Positions 1 through 10,100 of a stretch of DNA of 64,000 nt are shown here, in pieces. This DNA comes from Affinibrenneria salicis. GTDB lineage: Bacteria > Pseudomonadota > Gammaproteobacteria > Enterobacterales > Enterobacteriaceae. Within the stretch, counting starts at the first letter, position 1; every line of letters starts with the position of its first letter. The stretch covers positions 62,001 through 126,000 of the forward strand of contig NZ_VYKJ01000013.1 in NCBI RefSeq assembly GCF_008710095.1, read 5' to 3'. Both the position numbers and the translations under genes were made by a program. Under the pieces are notes generated by a model, which did not search any database, was not told the origin of the DNA, and saw only the letters and a program-made list of their open reading frames with translations.

Positions 1-1
1 C

Positions 2-382
2 GGCCTCGCGGTGCGGCCGATATTCCAGCCGGCGGTAGGCGACTATGCTCAGGGCATGCTGGTGTTTATTCCGCTGAATAATGTGCTGGACGGCGACAGC
101 GCCTGGCGCGCGCTGGATGAGTTTTACGCCGGCGAGGCGTTTATCCGCGTGATGCCTCTTAACGCGCTGCCGGAAGAGAGCGCGCCGTTTTTGCTGCCGG
201 AAGCGCTGAACAACAGCAATATGCTGGAGCTGTTCGTGTTCTCGCATGCCGAACACCGGCAGACGCTGTTGGCGGCAAGACTGGATAATTTAGGCAAGGG
301 CGCCTCCGGCGCCGCGGTGCAGAACCTGAACATTATGTTGGGGCTGCCTGAGGATATCTGCGTCAATCTGCCGACGGACTAA
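2..382 (+). CDS. argC: N-acetyl-gamma-glutamyl-phosphate reductase, C-terminal part (cut by window edge)
   Basis: C-terminal 126 residues of ArgC, the NADPH-dependent reductase of N-acetyl-glutamyl phosphate in arginine biosynthesis. The reading frame is open to the window edge, so the GTG at 11 is unlikely to be the true start. The tail DNLGKGASGAAVQNLNIMLG is a hallmark of the ArgC type 2 branch (as in Pseudomonas ArgC2) rather than of the E. coli-type protein, which I recall ending in a different DNLLKGAA form. The segment covers the dimerisation and C-terminal part; the catalytic Cys lies upstream of the window. A hairpin terminator follows the stop codon, so it ends its transcription unit. 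Confidence 0.85.
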   Translation, partial: GLAVRPIFQPAVGDYAQGMLVFIPLNNVLDGDSAWRALDEFYAGEAFIRVMPLNALPEESAPFLLPEALNNSNMLELFVFSHAEHRQTLLAARLDNLGKGASGAAVQNLNIMLGLPEDICVNLPTD

Positions 383-396
383 GCGCGCCGAACGAG

Positions 397-427
397 CGGC
401 AATCGCGTCGCGCCATTGCCGTTTTTT
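397..427 (+). terminator. Rho-independent terminator after argC
   Basis: A 7-bp inverted repeat (CGGCAAT at 397-403, ATTGCCG at 415-421) with an 11-nt loop is followed directly by a T6 tract (422-427), 15 nt after the argC stop codon. It also lies just beyond the stop of the convergent regulator gene, whose transcript would form the same stem but without a U tract. Confidence 0.8.
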
Positions 428-429
428 AC

Positions 430-2214
430 TCAGCCCGGGCGGCAGTTGGTCTTTTCCAGCCGGCGGTAGAGCGTACTGCGCGAGATACCGAGTTTTTTCG
501 CCGCCAGACTCATATTGCCGTTGGCGGCGCGGATCGCCTCGCGCTCGTCCAGCTTCCCGCGCCGCGTCTGCGGCGCGCTTTGTCGCGTGTCCTGTTGATC
601 CGGCAAATCGGCGAGGCTGATGATATCGCCGTCGTCGGCCAGCGCCAGCACAACCTTAAGCACGCTCAGCAGCTGCCGCACGTTGCCTGGCCACGGATGG
701 CGGGTCAGATGCCGCACCACCTCATCCGGCAACGTCACATCGCGCCGCTCTGCGCCCAGTTCCCGCCACAGGCGATGAATCAGGCGCGCGACCTGCGTCC
801 ATTCGCGCAGCGGCGGAATATGCAGACGATATTCCTCAATCCGGTACAGCAAATCTTCGCGAAACTCGCCGGCTCTAACCTGCGCCGGCAGATCGCGATG
901 CGTGGCGCAGATCAGCGCGAAATTGACCGGGAAAGCGGCGCTGCCGCCCAGCGGCGTCACGGTTTTTTCCTGCAGCACCCGCAGCAGGCGGGTTTGCATG
1001 GCGATCGGCATATCGCCGATCTCATCCAGGAACAGCACGCCGCCGTCGGCCTCGCGCAGTTTGCCGATGTAGCCTTTCGGATTCGCGCCGGTGAACGCGC
1101 CGGGCAGGTAGCCAAACAGCTCGGACTCGATCAGATTTTCCGGCAGCGCCGCACAGTTGATCGCGACAAACTGGCCGTCGCGCCATTTGCTCGTTTCGTA
1201 CAGACGGCGACTAAAGTGTTCTTTGCCGCAGCCGGTTTCTCCGGTAATGCACAGCGCGATCCCGGCGTTGAGTATCCGCAGCGCCTTCTCTTTATTAATG
1301 CCGTTTTCTTCGAACGGCGCGGCCGCCGGGCGCAGCGCGAAATAACGCTGGCCCGGCGCCGTACGGGTGGCGTAGTAGCGTCGCTCGTTGCCGGCTTGCA
1401 GCGTCTGCAACTCCGCTTCGCTCGGGGCGTGCGCGAACAGCGCCTCGAGTCGCCTGACGCCGAAATGGTGCGGCGCCAGGCGGAATTCATTCATCGCCAG
1501 TTTATTGGCCGCCATTAGCACGTTATCGGCAAAGACCAGCACCAGTTCCTGCGCGCTGCCGAGCATCCGGTCGTCGCTATGCAGGCACAGCATCCAGCGC
1601 TGTGGCGAAACCGTGCTTTTTACCCAGTGATGCTCGATATAGCGCGCCGTCTGACCTATCAGCCGGTCGGCTCCCCGGTGCGGATGCTGCGCCGGGCTGG
1701 ACAGATCCAGCACGCCGGCTATCTGTCCGTCGGGCCGGAATACCGGGGCGGCGGAGCAGAACAGACCGGCGTTTTGATTAAGAAAATGTTCCGCGCCCGT
1801 GACTTCGCACGATGTATGCAGGGCCAGCGCCGTGCCGATGGCGTTGGTGCCTCTGGCGTGCTCTCCCCACAGGTTGCCGGGGGACAGCGCGACGCGCTCC
1901 GCCTGCGGCAAAAAATCATTCTTGCCGCAGGTTTCCAGCACCAGACCGGTGGCATCGGACATGACCAGGATCGCATTCTGCTTAACCCTGTCGGCCGCCA
2001 GACGGGTGAACAGCGGGCGCGCGATGTGGAAGATCCAGCTGTTTTGTTCCCGCGCGTCTTTAAGCATGGCGGAGGGAACGTCCGGGATCGCCTCATCGTC
2101 CCGGCTCAGGCCATAACGCCGGCTGCGTTGCCAGGAGTCCGTCAACGGTCCGGGGAGGCGGTCGCCGTCGCCCGGCCCGCCATACTGCGCCTGATCTCCT
2201 TTGGCTTGCGGCAT
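430..2214 (-). CDS. Sigma-54-dependent activator, AcoR type (GAF, AAA+, Fis HTH)
   Basis: A 594-residue enhancer-binding protein. The N-terminal half contains a GAF-type sensor (around residues 80-200). The central AAA+ domain has a Walker A GETGCGKE, the GAFTGA loop that contacts sigma-54, and a Walker B LFLDEIGDM. The C-terminus is a Fis-type helix-turn-helix (residues about 550-590, ISRSTLYRRL). The layout and length match AcoR, the activator of acetoin/alcohol catabolic genes. There is no phosphorylatable receiver domain, so the signal is probably a small ligand bound by the GAF region. The start is supported by GGAGG 5 nt upstream of the ATG. It is divergent from the alcohol dehydrogenase at 2635, its likely target. 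The ligand cannot be read from the sequence. Confidence 0.85.
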   Translation of the reverse strand: MPQAKGDQAQYGGPGDGDRLPGPLTDSWQRSRRYGLSRDDEAIPDVPSAMLKDAREQNSWIFHIARPLFTRLAADRVKQNAILVMSDATGLVLETCGKNDFLPQAERVALSPGNLWGEHARGTNAIGTALALHTSCEVTGAEHFLNQNAGLFCSAAPVFRPDGQIAGVLDLSSPAQHPHRGADRLIGQTARYIEHHWVKSTVSPQRWMLCLHSDDRMLGSAQELVLVFADNVLMAANKLAMNEFRLAPHHFGVRRLEALFAHAPSEAELQTLQAGNERRYYATRTAPGQRYFALRPAAAPFEENGINKEKALRILNAGIALCITGETGCGKEHFSRRLYETSKWRDGQFVAINCAALPENLIESELFGYLPGAFTGANPKGYIGKLREADGGVLFLDEIGDMPIAMQTRLLRVLQEKTVTPLGGSAAFPVNFALICATHRDLPAQVRAGEFREDLLYRIEEYRLHIPPLREWTQVARLIHRLWRELGAERRDVTLPDEVVRHLTRHPWPGNVRQLLSVLKVVLALADDGDIISLADLPDQQDTRQSAPQTRRGKLDEREAIRAANGNMSLAAKKLGISRSTLYRRLEKTNCRPG

Positions 2215-2260
2215 GGCATCCTCCGTTATGGTTAAATGTTATTTATATGTATCAGTTTGA

Positions 2261-2300
2261 TGTCCCTTGTGTTGCGACTTGCGACACAAAAAAGGGGACA
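2261..2300. promoter_or_regulatory. Nested palindrome, putative enhancer site for the sigma-54 activator
   Basis: A 23-bp near-perfect dyad (arms TTGTGT at 2267-2272 and ACACAA at 2284-2289, with TTGCGA/TTGCGA inside) is flanked by TGTCCC (2261-2266) and GGGACA (2295-2300). It lies 47-86 nt upstream of the activator gene and about 130-165 bp upstream of the candidate -24/-12 element of the alcohol dehydrogenase. That is the usual spacing of an upstream activating sequence. Assignment to this particular regulator is inference. Confidence 0.55.
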
Positions 2301-2427
2301 GTTCGCGATGATTTCGGCGCTCAGGCGCATACCCCGCCGATCAATTTGTTATTAATTGTCTGTTTTTAATCTTCTTTCTTTTTTTTCACAAAAAGATCAC
2401 AAGTGGTATAAGGGCTGCTTATGCATC

Positions 2428-2444
2428 TGGCGACAATATTGTGC
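2428..2444 (+). promoter_or_regulatory. Possible sigma-54 (-24/-12) promoter
   Basis: TGGC at 2428-2431 and TTG at 2439-2441 have the GG-to-GY spacing of a -24/-12 element. The -12 dinucleotide is GT instead of the consensus GC, which weakens the call. It lies about 190 nt before the alcohol dehydrogenase start and downstream of the dyad at 2267-2289. Confidence 0.35.
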
Positions 2445-2634
2445 GCCGCCGCCGCGGCACCGTTGCGTCCTGTTTTTATTTCGAGGAGCCGCGCATGGCG
2501 TACATCCATCCTGGACAGGCCGGCGCGCGCCGCGTTCGGCCAGCAGGTGAAAAAACGCGGGTCCATGATGACCCGGCGCCGCGCGGCCTGTTCTGAAACA
2601 TTCCTTGCCATTGTTGTAAAAAACGAGGTTCCGC

Positions 2635-3660
2635 ATGAAAACGATGAAAGCCGCTGTAGTCACCGCATTCGGTCAACCGCTGATCATTGAGGAGGCCCCC
2701 GTACCGGCCATTTCCGCGGGCAAGGTGCTGGTGAAGATTGAAGCCACCGGCGTATGCCATACCGATCTGCACGCCGTCGACGGCGACTGGCCGATTAAGC
2801 CTAATCCGCCGTTTATCCCGGGCCATGAGGGCGTCGGGTATGTGACGGCGGTGGGCGAGGGGGTTAAGCACCTGAAAGAGGGCGATCGGGTCGGGGTGCC
2901 CTGGCTCTATTCCACCTGTGGTCACTGCGAACACTGTCTGGGCGGCTGGGAGACGCTGTGCCATTCGCAGCAGAACGCCGGTTATTCGGTGAACGGCAGC
3001 TTTGCGCAGTATTGCCTGGCGGACGCCAACTATGTCGGCATCCTGCCGGATAACGTCGACTTCGTCCATATCGCGCCGATCCTGTGCGCCGGCGTCACGG
3101 TGTATAAAGGGTTGAAAATGACCCAGGCCAAAGCCGGCGAATGGGTGGTGATATCGGGTATCGGCGGTTTGGGCCACCTGGCCATCCAGTATGCCCGCGC
3201 CATGGGACTGAACGTGGCGGCGGTGGATATTGATGACGATAAACTCAATTTCGCCAAAAAGCTGGGCGCCGGCGTGGTCGCCAACGCCAGGGAGGTCGAC
3301 CCCGGCGTCTGGTTCCACCAGCAGTTTGGCGGCGCGCACGGCGTACTGGTCACGGCGGTCTCGCCGAAGGCCTGCGCCCAGGCCACGACCATGATGCGGC
3401 GCGGCGGCACCATGGTGCTGAACGGGTTGCCGCCCGGCCGTTTCGATCTTTCCATCTTTGATATGGTGCTGGACGGCATTACGGTGCGCGGTTCGATCGT
3501 CGGCACGCGTAAAGATCTGCAGGAAGCGCTGGATTTCGCCGGCCATAAAAAAGTGGCGGCGGAGATATCCGCCGAGCCGCTGGAGAATATCAACGACATT
3601 TTTACTCGTATGCGCCAGGGAAAAATCACCGGCCGAATCGTGGTGGATATGGCGTTGTAA
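2635..3660 (+). CDS. adhP: Zinc-dependent alcohol dehydrogenase, AdhP-like
   Basis: A 341-residue medium-chain NAD-dependent alcohol dehydrogenase that interconverts short-chain alcohols and aldehydes in the cytoplasm. The N-terminal domain holds the catalytic zinc site (GVCHTDLH and PGHEGVG) and the structural zinc lobe [15 protein letters not shown]. The C-terminal Rossmann half has GIGGLGHLA. Length and sequence follow E. coli AdhP throughout ([19 protein letters not shown]). The ATG has an acceptable RBS (CGAGG). It is transcribed alone and divergently from the AcoR-type activator, which suggests sigma-54-dependent induction by an alcohol or diol. The substrate is not evident from sequence. 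Confidence 0.88.
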   Translation: MKTMKAAVVTAFGQPLIIEEAPVPAISAGKVLVKIEATGVCHTDLHAVDGDWPIKPNPPFIPGHEGVGYVTAVGEGVKHLKEGDRVGVPWLYSTCGHCEHCLGGWETLCHSQQNAGYSVNGSFAQYCLADANYVGILPDNVDFVHIAPILCAGVTVYKGLKMTQAKAGEWVVISGIGGLGHLAIQYARAMGLNVAAVDIDDDKLNFAKKLGAGVVANAREVDPGVWFHQQFGGAHGVLVTAVSPKACAQATTMMRRGGTMVLNGLPPGRFDLSIFDMVLDGITVRGSIVGTRKDLQEALDFAGHKKVAAEISAEPLENINDIFTRMRQGKITGRIVVDMAL

Positions 3661-3717
3661 CTCTGGCGTATCGCAGGGGGAATGGCCCAGGGAGGGGCCG
3701 ACGCTCACGCTGTCCCG

Positions 3718-3887
3718 CTAAATAACGTCGCGCATCGATGCGTCACTTTTTACCATGCCGCAACGCGTAACGGACGATAAGCCAATTAAAATAATTATTA
3801 AAAACAGTGGGGTAGAGTTTAATCATAATATCGTTGTCGCTACAACCTGTAGCGGCAAGCGTCGCGCTATTATGCGAAGCTATTGAG
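3718..3887 (-). repeat. MITE-like repeat, family B, copy 1
   Basis: The left edge CTAAATAACGTCGCGCAT and right edge GCGCTATTATGCGAAGCTAT are the two ends of the element at 47888-47994, in inverted order. The two copies share an almost exact 20-nt right-hand segment (GCGCTATTATGCGAAGCTAT against its complement at 47892-47912). This copy is about 60 nt longer inside. No coding capacity. Confidence 0.5.
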
Positions 3888-4164
3888 GTGTGGAAACACT
3901 AACGGAATAATAACTGTTATCAAAAAGCCGGCAAATAGTCTCTTTATAGTAACGCGGAATTATCAATATTTCGACATGATGGGTGTTTTGCATAAAAAGT
4001 ATAAACAGGATATGGAATTGTAACTAACTTGTCAGGCTATTATTACTATGTGATTTTATTGTCGCTAATTTAATAATTATCTTGATGTCCTGCGCGGACG
4101 GTAATAATTTATGACAGAGAAATTAGCCATTGATGGCATTAATTACTATAATTAATGCCGGAAT

Positions 4165-4727
4165 ATATATTTACTCTGAATAATTCGAGTCGCAGGATAA
4201 AAACGTTATCGTTTTGTCCGGCCAATGCGCCTGCGGCTTGAGAGATGACGAGTATTTTACTTTTCAGGTTGTGCAGGCGCGTAGCCTGGTCGAATGCCCG
4301 CCTTATCTCCGGGGCCTTGCCTCTGGAGAACGCTGCAAGCCGCGTTCAAATTCGCCGCCGGCAGACTCGTCGCCCGGTCCTGATTCGCTCAGCCCGGGGC
4401 GTTTGTTTTGCTTGCCGCGTTGCGCGCGAAGCCCCGGTTGCGCCGAATAATTGTGCGCAGCCAACGCGTTCGCACCCTGAAGGATGACGAGTATACCCTT
4501 GATATTTCAAGCTGCAGGTACGTTGATTTTGTGACTCGTCCCCGCCATGGGACTCGCCCTTGCCGGGCCGCCGTCAGCGTTGTCGCGCATATTGCGGTAA
4601 GCCAACGGGAGTTTATGGGCGATATTCTGTCTTTCAGAGAAGGTCAGCCATTGGCTGGCCCCATTCGTCGCCGACGAATGGGGCGCTGCGTCGCCGCCCT
4701 CCTGCAACTCGAATTATGTGGGATATA
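4165..4727. repeat. Cluster of three TATACCC-type palindromic repeats (family A)
   Basis: Three adjoining elements. The first (about 4165-4255) is reversed, running from AATAATTCGAGTCGCAGG to GATGACGAGTAT. The second (about 4253-4496) has a left-type end on both sides. The third (4492-4727) is complete, from TATACCCTTGATATTTCA to CTGCAACTCGAATTATGT and GGATATA. The terminal parts of each element are inverted repeats of one another. The third element and the copy at 15981-16228 also share their interior, including the segment GAAGGTCAGCC followed by TTGGCTG. Confidence 0.6.
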
Positions 4728-4764
4728 TAATATCTTTTGTATTTATTAGCAGGATATATAAAGC

Positions 4765-6696
4765 ATGTTTAAAAAGTTATTCCAGCCTAAAAAAATCAAT
4801 CAATGCGTTATTCCGAATCGGTTGGTCGTGCCCGCTATGGTGACCGATCTTTGCAATAGCGACGGCACGGCGACCGAACGCTATATCGCCTATCATGAAG
4901 AAAAGGCGAAAGGCGGGTGGGGACTGATTATTACGGAAAATTACGCGATAAATGAAAACGCGATGGGCTGTAAATATATTGGCGGACTTTGGCGCGATGA
5001 ACAAATCGCCGGCCATAAAGCGCTAACGGACAGGATTCATCAATACGACAGCAAAATCTTCGCGCAAATTTACCATGCCGGCCGGCAGACATCGCATAAC
5101 GTGAACGGCGGGGTGCAGCCGGTCGCGCCGTCGGCGATTCCCTGCCCGGCGCTGCATGAAATGCCGCGGGAACTCACCATCGACGAAATTCAGCAACTGG
5201 TCGGTGAATTCGGCGACTGCGCCCGCCGGGTGAAGCAGGCGGGCTTCGACGGCGTGGAGATTCACGCCGGGCACGGCTACCTCATCGCCGAGTTTTTATC
5301 GTCTTACGCCAATAAACGCACGGACCGGTATGGCGGCAGCCTGGACGGCCGAATTCGCTTCCTGCAGGAGATTTACCAGAGGGTGCGTAGCGAAGTGGGC
5401 GATGATTATCCCGTGACGATCCGTCTGTCCGCCGACGAAGGCTTTATCGGCGGCCGCGATATTTCTGAAACCCGCGTGCTGGCGCAACTGTTCGAAGAGT
5501 GGGGCGTCGATGCGCTGCATGTCACCATGGGCGTTTATGGCGATCGCAATAAGTCCTGCACCGTACCGCCGATGTACGTGGGACACGCCTGGGCGGTGTC
5601 CTATGCCGAAGAGCTGAAGAAAACGGTACAGATGCCGATCATCTCGGTGAACAGGATTAACGATCCGCGCATGGCCGATAACGTGCTGGCGACGGGCAAG
5701 GCGGACTTTATCGCCATGGGGCGCGGTTCGCTGGCCGATCCGCATTTGCCCAACAAGGCTAAAAGCGGCGATCTGGCCTCGATTCGTTACTGTATCGGCT
5801 GCATGCAGGGCTGTATCGCCAGCCTGCCGCGCGGCGTGCCGTTCACCTGCCTGGTCAACCCTTCGCTGGGGCGCGAAGCGAACCTGAACTACGAGCCGGT
5901 GCGCGAGCCTAAACGCGTCTTTATCGCCGGCGGCGGCCCGGCCGGTCTGGAGGCGGCGCGCGTCGCGGCCCTGCGCGGCCATCACGTCACGCTGTTTGAA
6001 AAAAATGGTCATCTGGGCGGCCAGTTCCGCTCCGCCGCGTTCCCGCCGGGTAAAGGCGAACTGGCGACCTATACCGCCTGGCTGACGCGCGAGCTGGAAA
6101 AACTGCACGTGGATATTCGCTATCACACCGCGCTGACCAAAGAGATCGTAGCGCAAAGCCAACCGGACTCGGTGATTATCGCCACCGGCGGCGCGCCGTC
6201 GATCCCGCCAATCAAGGGCATCAAACAGTCGCATGTGGTGCTGGCCGAAGATGTGCTGCTGGGCAATGTGACCACCGGACAGCGGGTGGTGATCGCCGGC
6301 GGCGGTGAAGTCGGCGGCGAAACCGCGGCCCATCTGGCCATGCAGCAGAAAGAGGTCACCATTATTGAAATGCGCGATCGGCTGCTGGTGGAATTGGACG
6401 GCGTCAGCAAGCTGCACCTGATGGGGCTGCTGAACGAGTATGACGTTAAACAATACGTTAATACGAAGCTGTGCGAGATCGAAGAACAGCGGGTGGTGCT
6501 GGAGAATGAACAAGGCCGGTTCGCGCTTGATGCCGATACCGTGGTGATCGCGCTGGGTTACCGGCCGGTTAACGATCTGGTCAACGAACTGGAAGGCATC
6601 ACCGATAAGACGATCGTGATCGGCGGCGCGGTGAAGACCAGCAATGCGCTGATCGCCTCGCGCGAAGGGTTTGACGCCGGTATGTGCGTGATGTAA
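4765..6696 (+). CDS. NADH:flavin oxidoreductase / 2,4-dienoyl-CoA reductase family (FMN, 4Fe-4S, FAD)
   Basis: A 643-residue ene-reductase of the Old Yellow Enzyme/FadH class. Residues 1-340 form the FMN TIM barrel, with HAGRQT and the IHAGHGYL...YGGSL segment around residue 170. Cysteines 343, 346, 350 and 362 (CIGCMQGC plus C) bind the 4Fe-4S cluster. From residue about 388 there is an FAD/NAD(P) part with GGGPAGLEAA and a second Rossmann motif GGGEVGGETA. Such proteins reduce activated C=C bonds of enoyl-CoAs, enones or bile-acid-like compounds. FadH is about 670 residues, so this one is full length. It stands alone with a RBS (AGGATAT), and the context gives no clue to its substrate. It could equally be a trimethylamine-dehydrogenase-like enzyme. 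Confidence 0.8.
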   Translation: MFKKLFQPKKINQCVIPNRLVVPAMVTDLCNSDGTATERYIAYHEEKAKGGWGLIITENYAINENAMGCKYIGGLWRDEQIAGHKALTDRIHQYDSKIFAQIYHAGRQTSHNVNGGVQPVAPSAIPCPALHEMPRELTIDEIQQLVGEFGDCARRVKQAGFDGVEIHAGHGYLIAEFLSSYANKRTDRYGGSLDGRIRFLQEIYQRVRSEVGDDYPVTIRLSADEGFIGGRDISETRVLAQLFEEWGVDALHVTMGVYGDRNKSCTVPPMYVGHAWAVSYAEELKKTVQMPIISVNRINDPRMADNVLATGKADFIAMGRGSLADPHLPNKAKSGDLASIRYCIGCMQGCIASLPRGVPFTCLVNPSLGREANLNYEPVREPKRVFIAGGGPAGLEAARVAALRGHHVTLFEKNGHLGGQFRSAAFPPGKGELATYTAWLTRELEKLHVDIRYHTALTKEIVAQSQPDSVIIATGGAPSIPPIKGIKQSHVVLAEDVLLGNVTTGQRVVIAGGGEVGGETAAHLAMQQKEVTIIEMRDRLLVELDGVSKLHLMGLLNEYDVKQYVNTKLCEIEEQRVVLENEQGRFALDADTVVIALGYRPVNDLVNELEGITDKTIVIGGAVKTSNALIASREGFDAGMCVM

Positions 6697-6703
6697 TGCG
6701 AGC

Positions 6704-6731
6704 GCCGGGGCCGGAGACTTGCGGCCCCGGC
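6704..6731 (+). terminator. Strong GC stem-loop after the ene-reductase
   Basis: GCCGGGGCCG (6704-6713) pairs with CGGCCCCGGC (6722-6731) across an 8-nt loop, starting 8 nt past the stop codon. There is no U tract, so it is either a weak intrinsic terminator or a 3' end stabiliser. Confidence 0.5.
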
Positions 6732-7075
6732 AGCAATCCGCTGCGCAGCCGGAGCGGATTGCGCCATTTCCGCCGCCCCGCCACACCTTCCTTGCGCCGC
6801 CGGACGACATATCGCGCCAGCGAAATAAATCGACGCCCAGGCATAAATAGCCGACGGATAACCGCACCCGCGCTACGATTTCAGCGACGATATCGCTGAA
6901 CCCGGCGTTGTTGATTCGGCCCTTATTCATCGCGTTTACCGCGTCCCGCGTCGGCATGAGTGTCGGCAACTCAATGTCCTTGCGCGCCAGCGTGAACCGC
7001 GGTATCGGCGAAACCTTAAAGAAAATACCCGATGGAAACATCAGCGGGGCGGTGACGATATTGCCGAAAGCGGCG
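6732..7075. other. Gene-free spacer between convergent genes
   Basis: The frames here lack the features of a real gene: no RBS and no recognisable protein sequence. The stretch separates the ene-reductase stem-loop from the glucan-lyase terminator. Confidence 0.5.
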
Positions 7076-7101
7076 GCGAAAAAACGGACCCGCAGGTCCG
7101 T
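7076..7101 (-). terminator. Rho-independent terminator of the glucan lyase operon
   Basis: On the minus strand, ACGGACC pairs with GGTCCGT (7084-7090 with 7095-7101, 4-nt loop), followed by a run of T residues (AAAAAA on the plus strand, through 7079). It lies about 84 nt beyond the stop codon of the lyase gene. Confidence 0.7.
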
Positions 7102-7184
7102 ATAGGGGAGGCGTCGCCTCGTTCGGCGACGGGACAGAGGACCGGGCCGTATTGTGCGGACGACCCGGCCTGCGTTTCAGCCGA

Positions 7185-10100
7185 TCAGAGCGCGACCGTT
7201 ACGGTCAGCGACGCGTCCGGCGCGAGTTTCCCGGTTGCGGTCTTGATCCAGACATCGCCCTGTTCATCGATACAGGCCGCCGGTCGCGGATGCCGGAACA
7301 GCTCATCCGTCGAAGCGACCCGCTCGTCGAGCGGGCTGCTACCGACGCTGATGCGGCGCACGGCGCTGTTTGGCGCGCGCAGACGGAAATAGATAAATGT
7401 GTGCAGCGGATAGTCATATTTTCGCGGCTCGACGCTGATCACCAGCGCCTCGCCGTCCGCGGCGCCGCGTTGCCGCGCCTGACGAATATCGATAACCGAG
7501 AACGCGCCCTGTTGTTCCGCCGCGCGCGTGACGCCGCCGTCATCCCAGTACAGCTGATGATAGCCGTCGCCCTGTTTCCCGGTGGGGTAGAGCGTCAGCA
7601 CCAGCGGCTGACGGAATTTATCCAGCACCTGAATGTTCCTGAAATCGGCTTTGAGGTCCGATTGCGCATGGCGTTCGGGAATGATGGCGCCTTCGCGGAT
7701 AAACAGCGGCAGGCTGGCGATGTCGGCGCGGATCGTCTGGCTCTTGCCCCCTTCGATCGGGTGCCCGGTATCCACGCTGTCCTCAACGACGTTGTATCTG
7801 TACCAGTTAATGGCCAGTCCTTGCGCGCCGCAGGGGAAGTAGACCTCTTTTTCGACCGCGTAGCCGGTGCCTTCGCCTTCGGGACTGCGCGTCAGGATCG
7901 GCGCCACCAGCACCGAATGTTCGATGAAGAACTGGGTGGCGAGGCGCTGGCGATTGGCCTCGCTGAATACCGCGCCGTCCTCTTCCCACAGACACATGGC
8001 CTTATTGATCGGCAGCCCGGTCTGGGTGGTCTGGTACATGGCATCGTAAAGCAGGTGATGCCAGCGCACCCGGAAGCGAATAAACGCGGCCATGATATCG
8101 CCGAAGGTGGCGTGCCCGCGAGCCGGCGATGTGTAGTGATATACCTCCTGGTACTGTTTCATCGCATCATAGTGGTTACGCATCCACGGCTGCAAACAGG
8201 CGGTCTGGATCCAGCGCGTCATCAGCTCCGGCTCGCAGAGCGCGCCTATATCGATATCGTCCGGCCCCAGCGCCAGTCTGTCGTATACCATCGGGTTGTG
8301 GCTGCGATAGTGCTTATCGCCGTAGAAGGTGTCGCCCGGCGCCATCGCGCATTCTCCGGGCGCGAAGCCGCCGACATCGGCGCCGACGATGGGCAGGCCG
8401 GACAAGCCGAGGTTGAGGATCTGCGGCACGGTGATCTGCAGGTGATGCCAGGTCGAGGCGTTGTCGCCGATCCAGTGGCCCGCATAGTGCTGTAGACCCG
8501 GATAACCGCTGCGGCAAATAATGTAGCTGCGTTTGTAGCCCTTCAGCAGATCGGCATTCGCCACCAGTCCGTGCTCATAGGTGGCGCGCGCCAGCATATA
8601 GGCATGAAAGTTGCGCAGCTCCACGAAGGGCGTTTTGCGCCCGTCGCCGAAGCGCGGATCGGTCAGCTGCAGTTGACCGTGGTAACCGCGCCAGTTAAAG
8701 GTATTGGTTCTTCTCCGGTCGTCGACCGGCGCTTCGCCGTTCAACGACCAGCCGAACTGATTGCGCGGCGCCGCCGTATCGGCGAAGTTTTTCCCGTCTT
8801 CGACGTGCGGCATCGGGTCCGGCACCGTCATGTCCTGCCAGATGAACCCCAGCCCGTTGTTGAATAGCCCGGCATATTGTTCGCCCCAGAAACGGGCGGC
8901 GTCCGGGTTACCGTAATCGGTGATCACCGAGCCGATGGTGTCGCGCTCGCCGGTCTGCACATTGATGCCGTAATCGAGCACCAGCACGTTTTGATCGGGA
9001 TAATTGACTTCGCCGATGCGGGTATAGGTCAGACCGGGGTAGTCGCTTTCATGACGCGGCCCGCGGAATTTAGCGATGTTGGCCTCGCCTTCGTTCTGCA
9101 CACAGTAGCCGTTGCTGATCAGCCCCTGGACGGTTTTATACTGTTTTTTCGTCTTATCGCCGGGATCGTAGGCGACTTTATCCGCCCGGACAAACGGCGT
9201 GATATTGGTCTGGCACTGCAGATTAAACTGCGCCGCCCAGTCGAATACCGACAGGCCCGAATCCACCTTGCCGCCGGACCAGAAACTGTCCTTGATGGTA
9301 AACACCTTCTTGTCTTCCTGCACATCGATATCGACGCCCAGACCTTCGATGGGAATGCCCGCCGCGCGATGGCCCTCCACGATATCCTCGATATAGACGC
9401 GCGCCGGATCGGTTTCCTCCTTCGGGCGCAGCAGGCCGAGACAGCCGTATTTCGCCTGAAAATAGCCGAAGATGTACTTCGGCGGCATAACGGCGCGGTC
9501 GTTAAGCGTGAACGATTCCGCCGCGCGCGCGCCGCGGCCCATCAGATAGGTCAGCGCATCCAGCACGCCGCTCGCCTGCTGCGCGAACATGTAGTGGCAA
9601 TCGAACTCGCCCTGCTGTACGCCGGCTTCCACCGCCGTCGGGTCGCGGGCGGCGTCTTTGAACGAGAAAAAACTCTGGCCGGTATTGTCGAGGAATACGC
9701 CGAGAAACTGCTGACGCTCGGCGATGACCGCGCGTTCGATATACACCGGCGCGTTGAGGTAAAGCGGAATGCAGGCGGTGGTTTTGAACGCGTCTTTATA
9801 GTCGACCTGACGCGGGAATATTTCGGGCTGGTTGTACCACAGGTTATCGTAATTGTAACAAGTGACCTGGGTGCCGCGGTGGTCAAGTTGCGCGCTGCCG
9901 CTGTAGCCGTAACACGCTGCTTTATCCGCGCCGAGCGCCGGATTGCGCTTGCCGGTCAGGTTATAGTGAATAATCTCGCCCAGGCCGAAATAGTGGGTCG
10001 CGGAATCCGCCTTACGCTTCATGTTCGCTACCGTGCCGACGCCGGGACGGGCGTGGAGCAGGGGGCCGGAGGAGATATCGGTGATGGCGCCGTCGGCCAG

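Larger units (their letters stand above)
3661..4764. other. 1.1-kb gene-free stretch, AT-rich, with two repeat families
   Basis: No credible coding region. The left half (about 3740-4160) is AT-rich. It holds one copy of the short MITE-like repeat (3718-3887) and a back-to-back cluster of three TATACCC-type palindromic elements (4165-4727), the last ending about 40 nt before the ene-reductase start. Confidence 0.7.

Noticed and set aside
2476..3708. A 410-codon minus-strand frame opposite the alcohol dehydrogenase
   Set aside because: Shadow frame; the opposite strand encodes a complete zinc alcohol dehydrogenase.
5296..7041. A 581-codon minus-strand frame opposite the ene-reductase
   Set aside because: Shadow of the plus-strand gene, whose FMN, Fe-S and FAD motifs are unmistakable.
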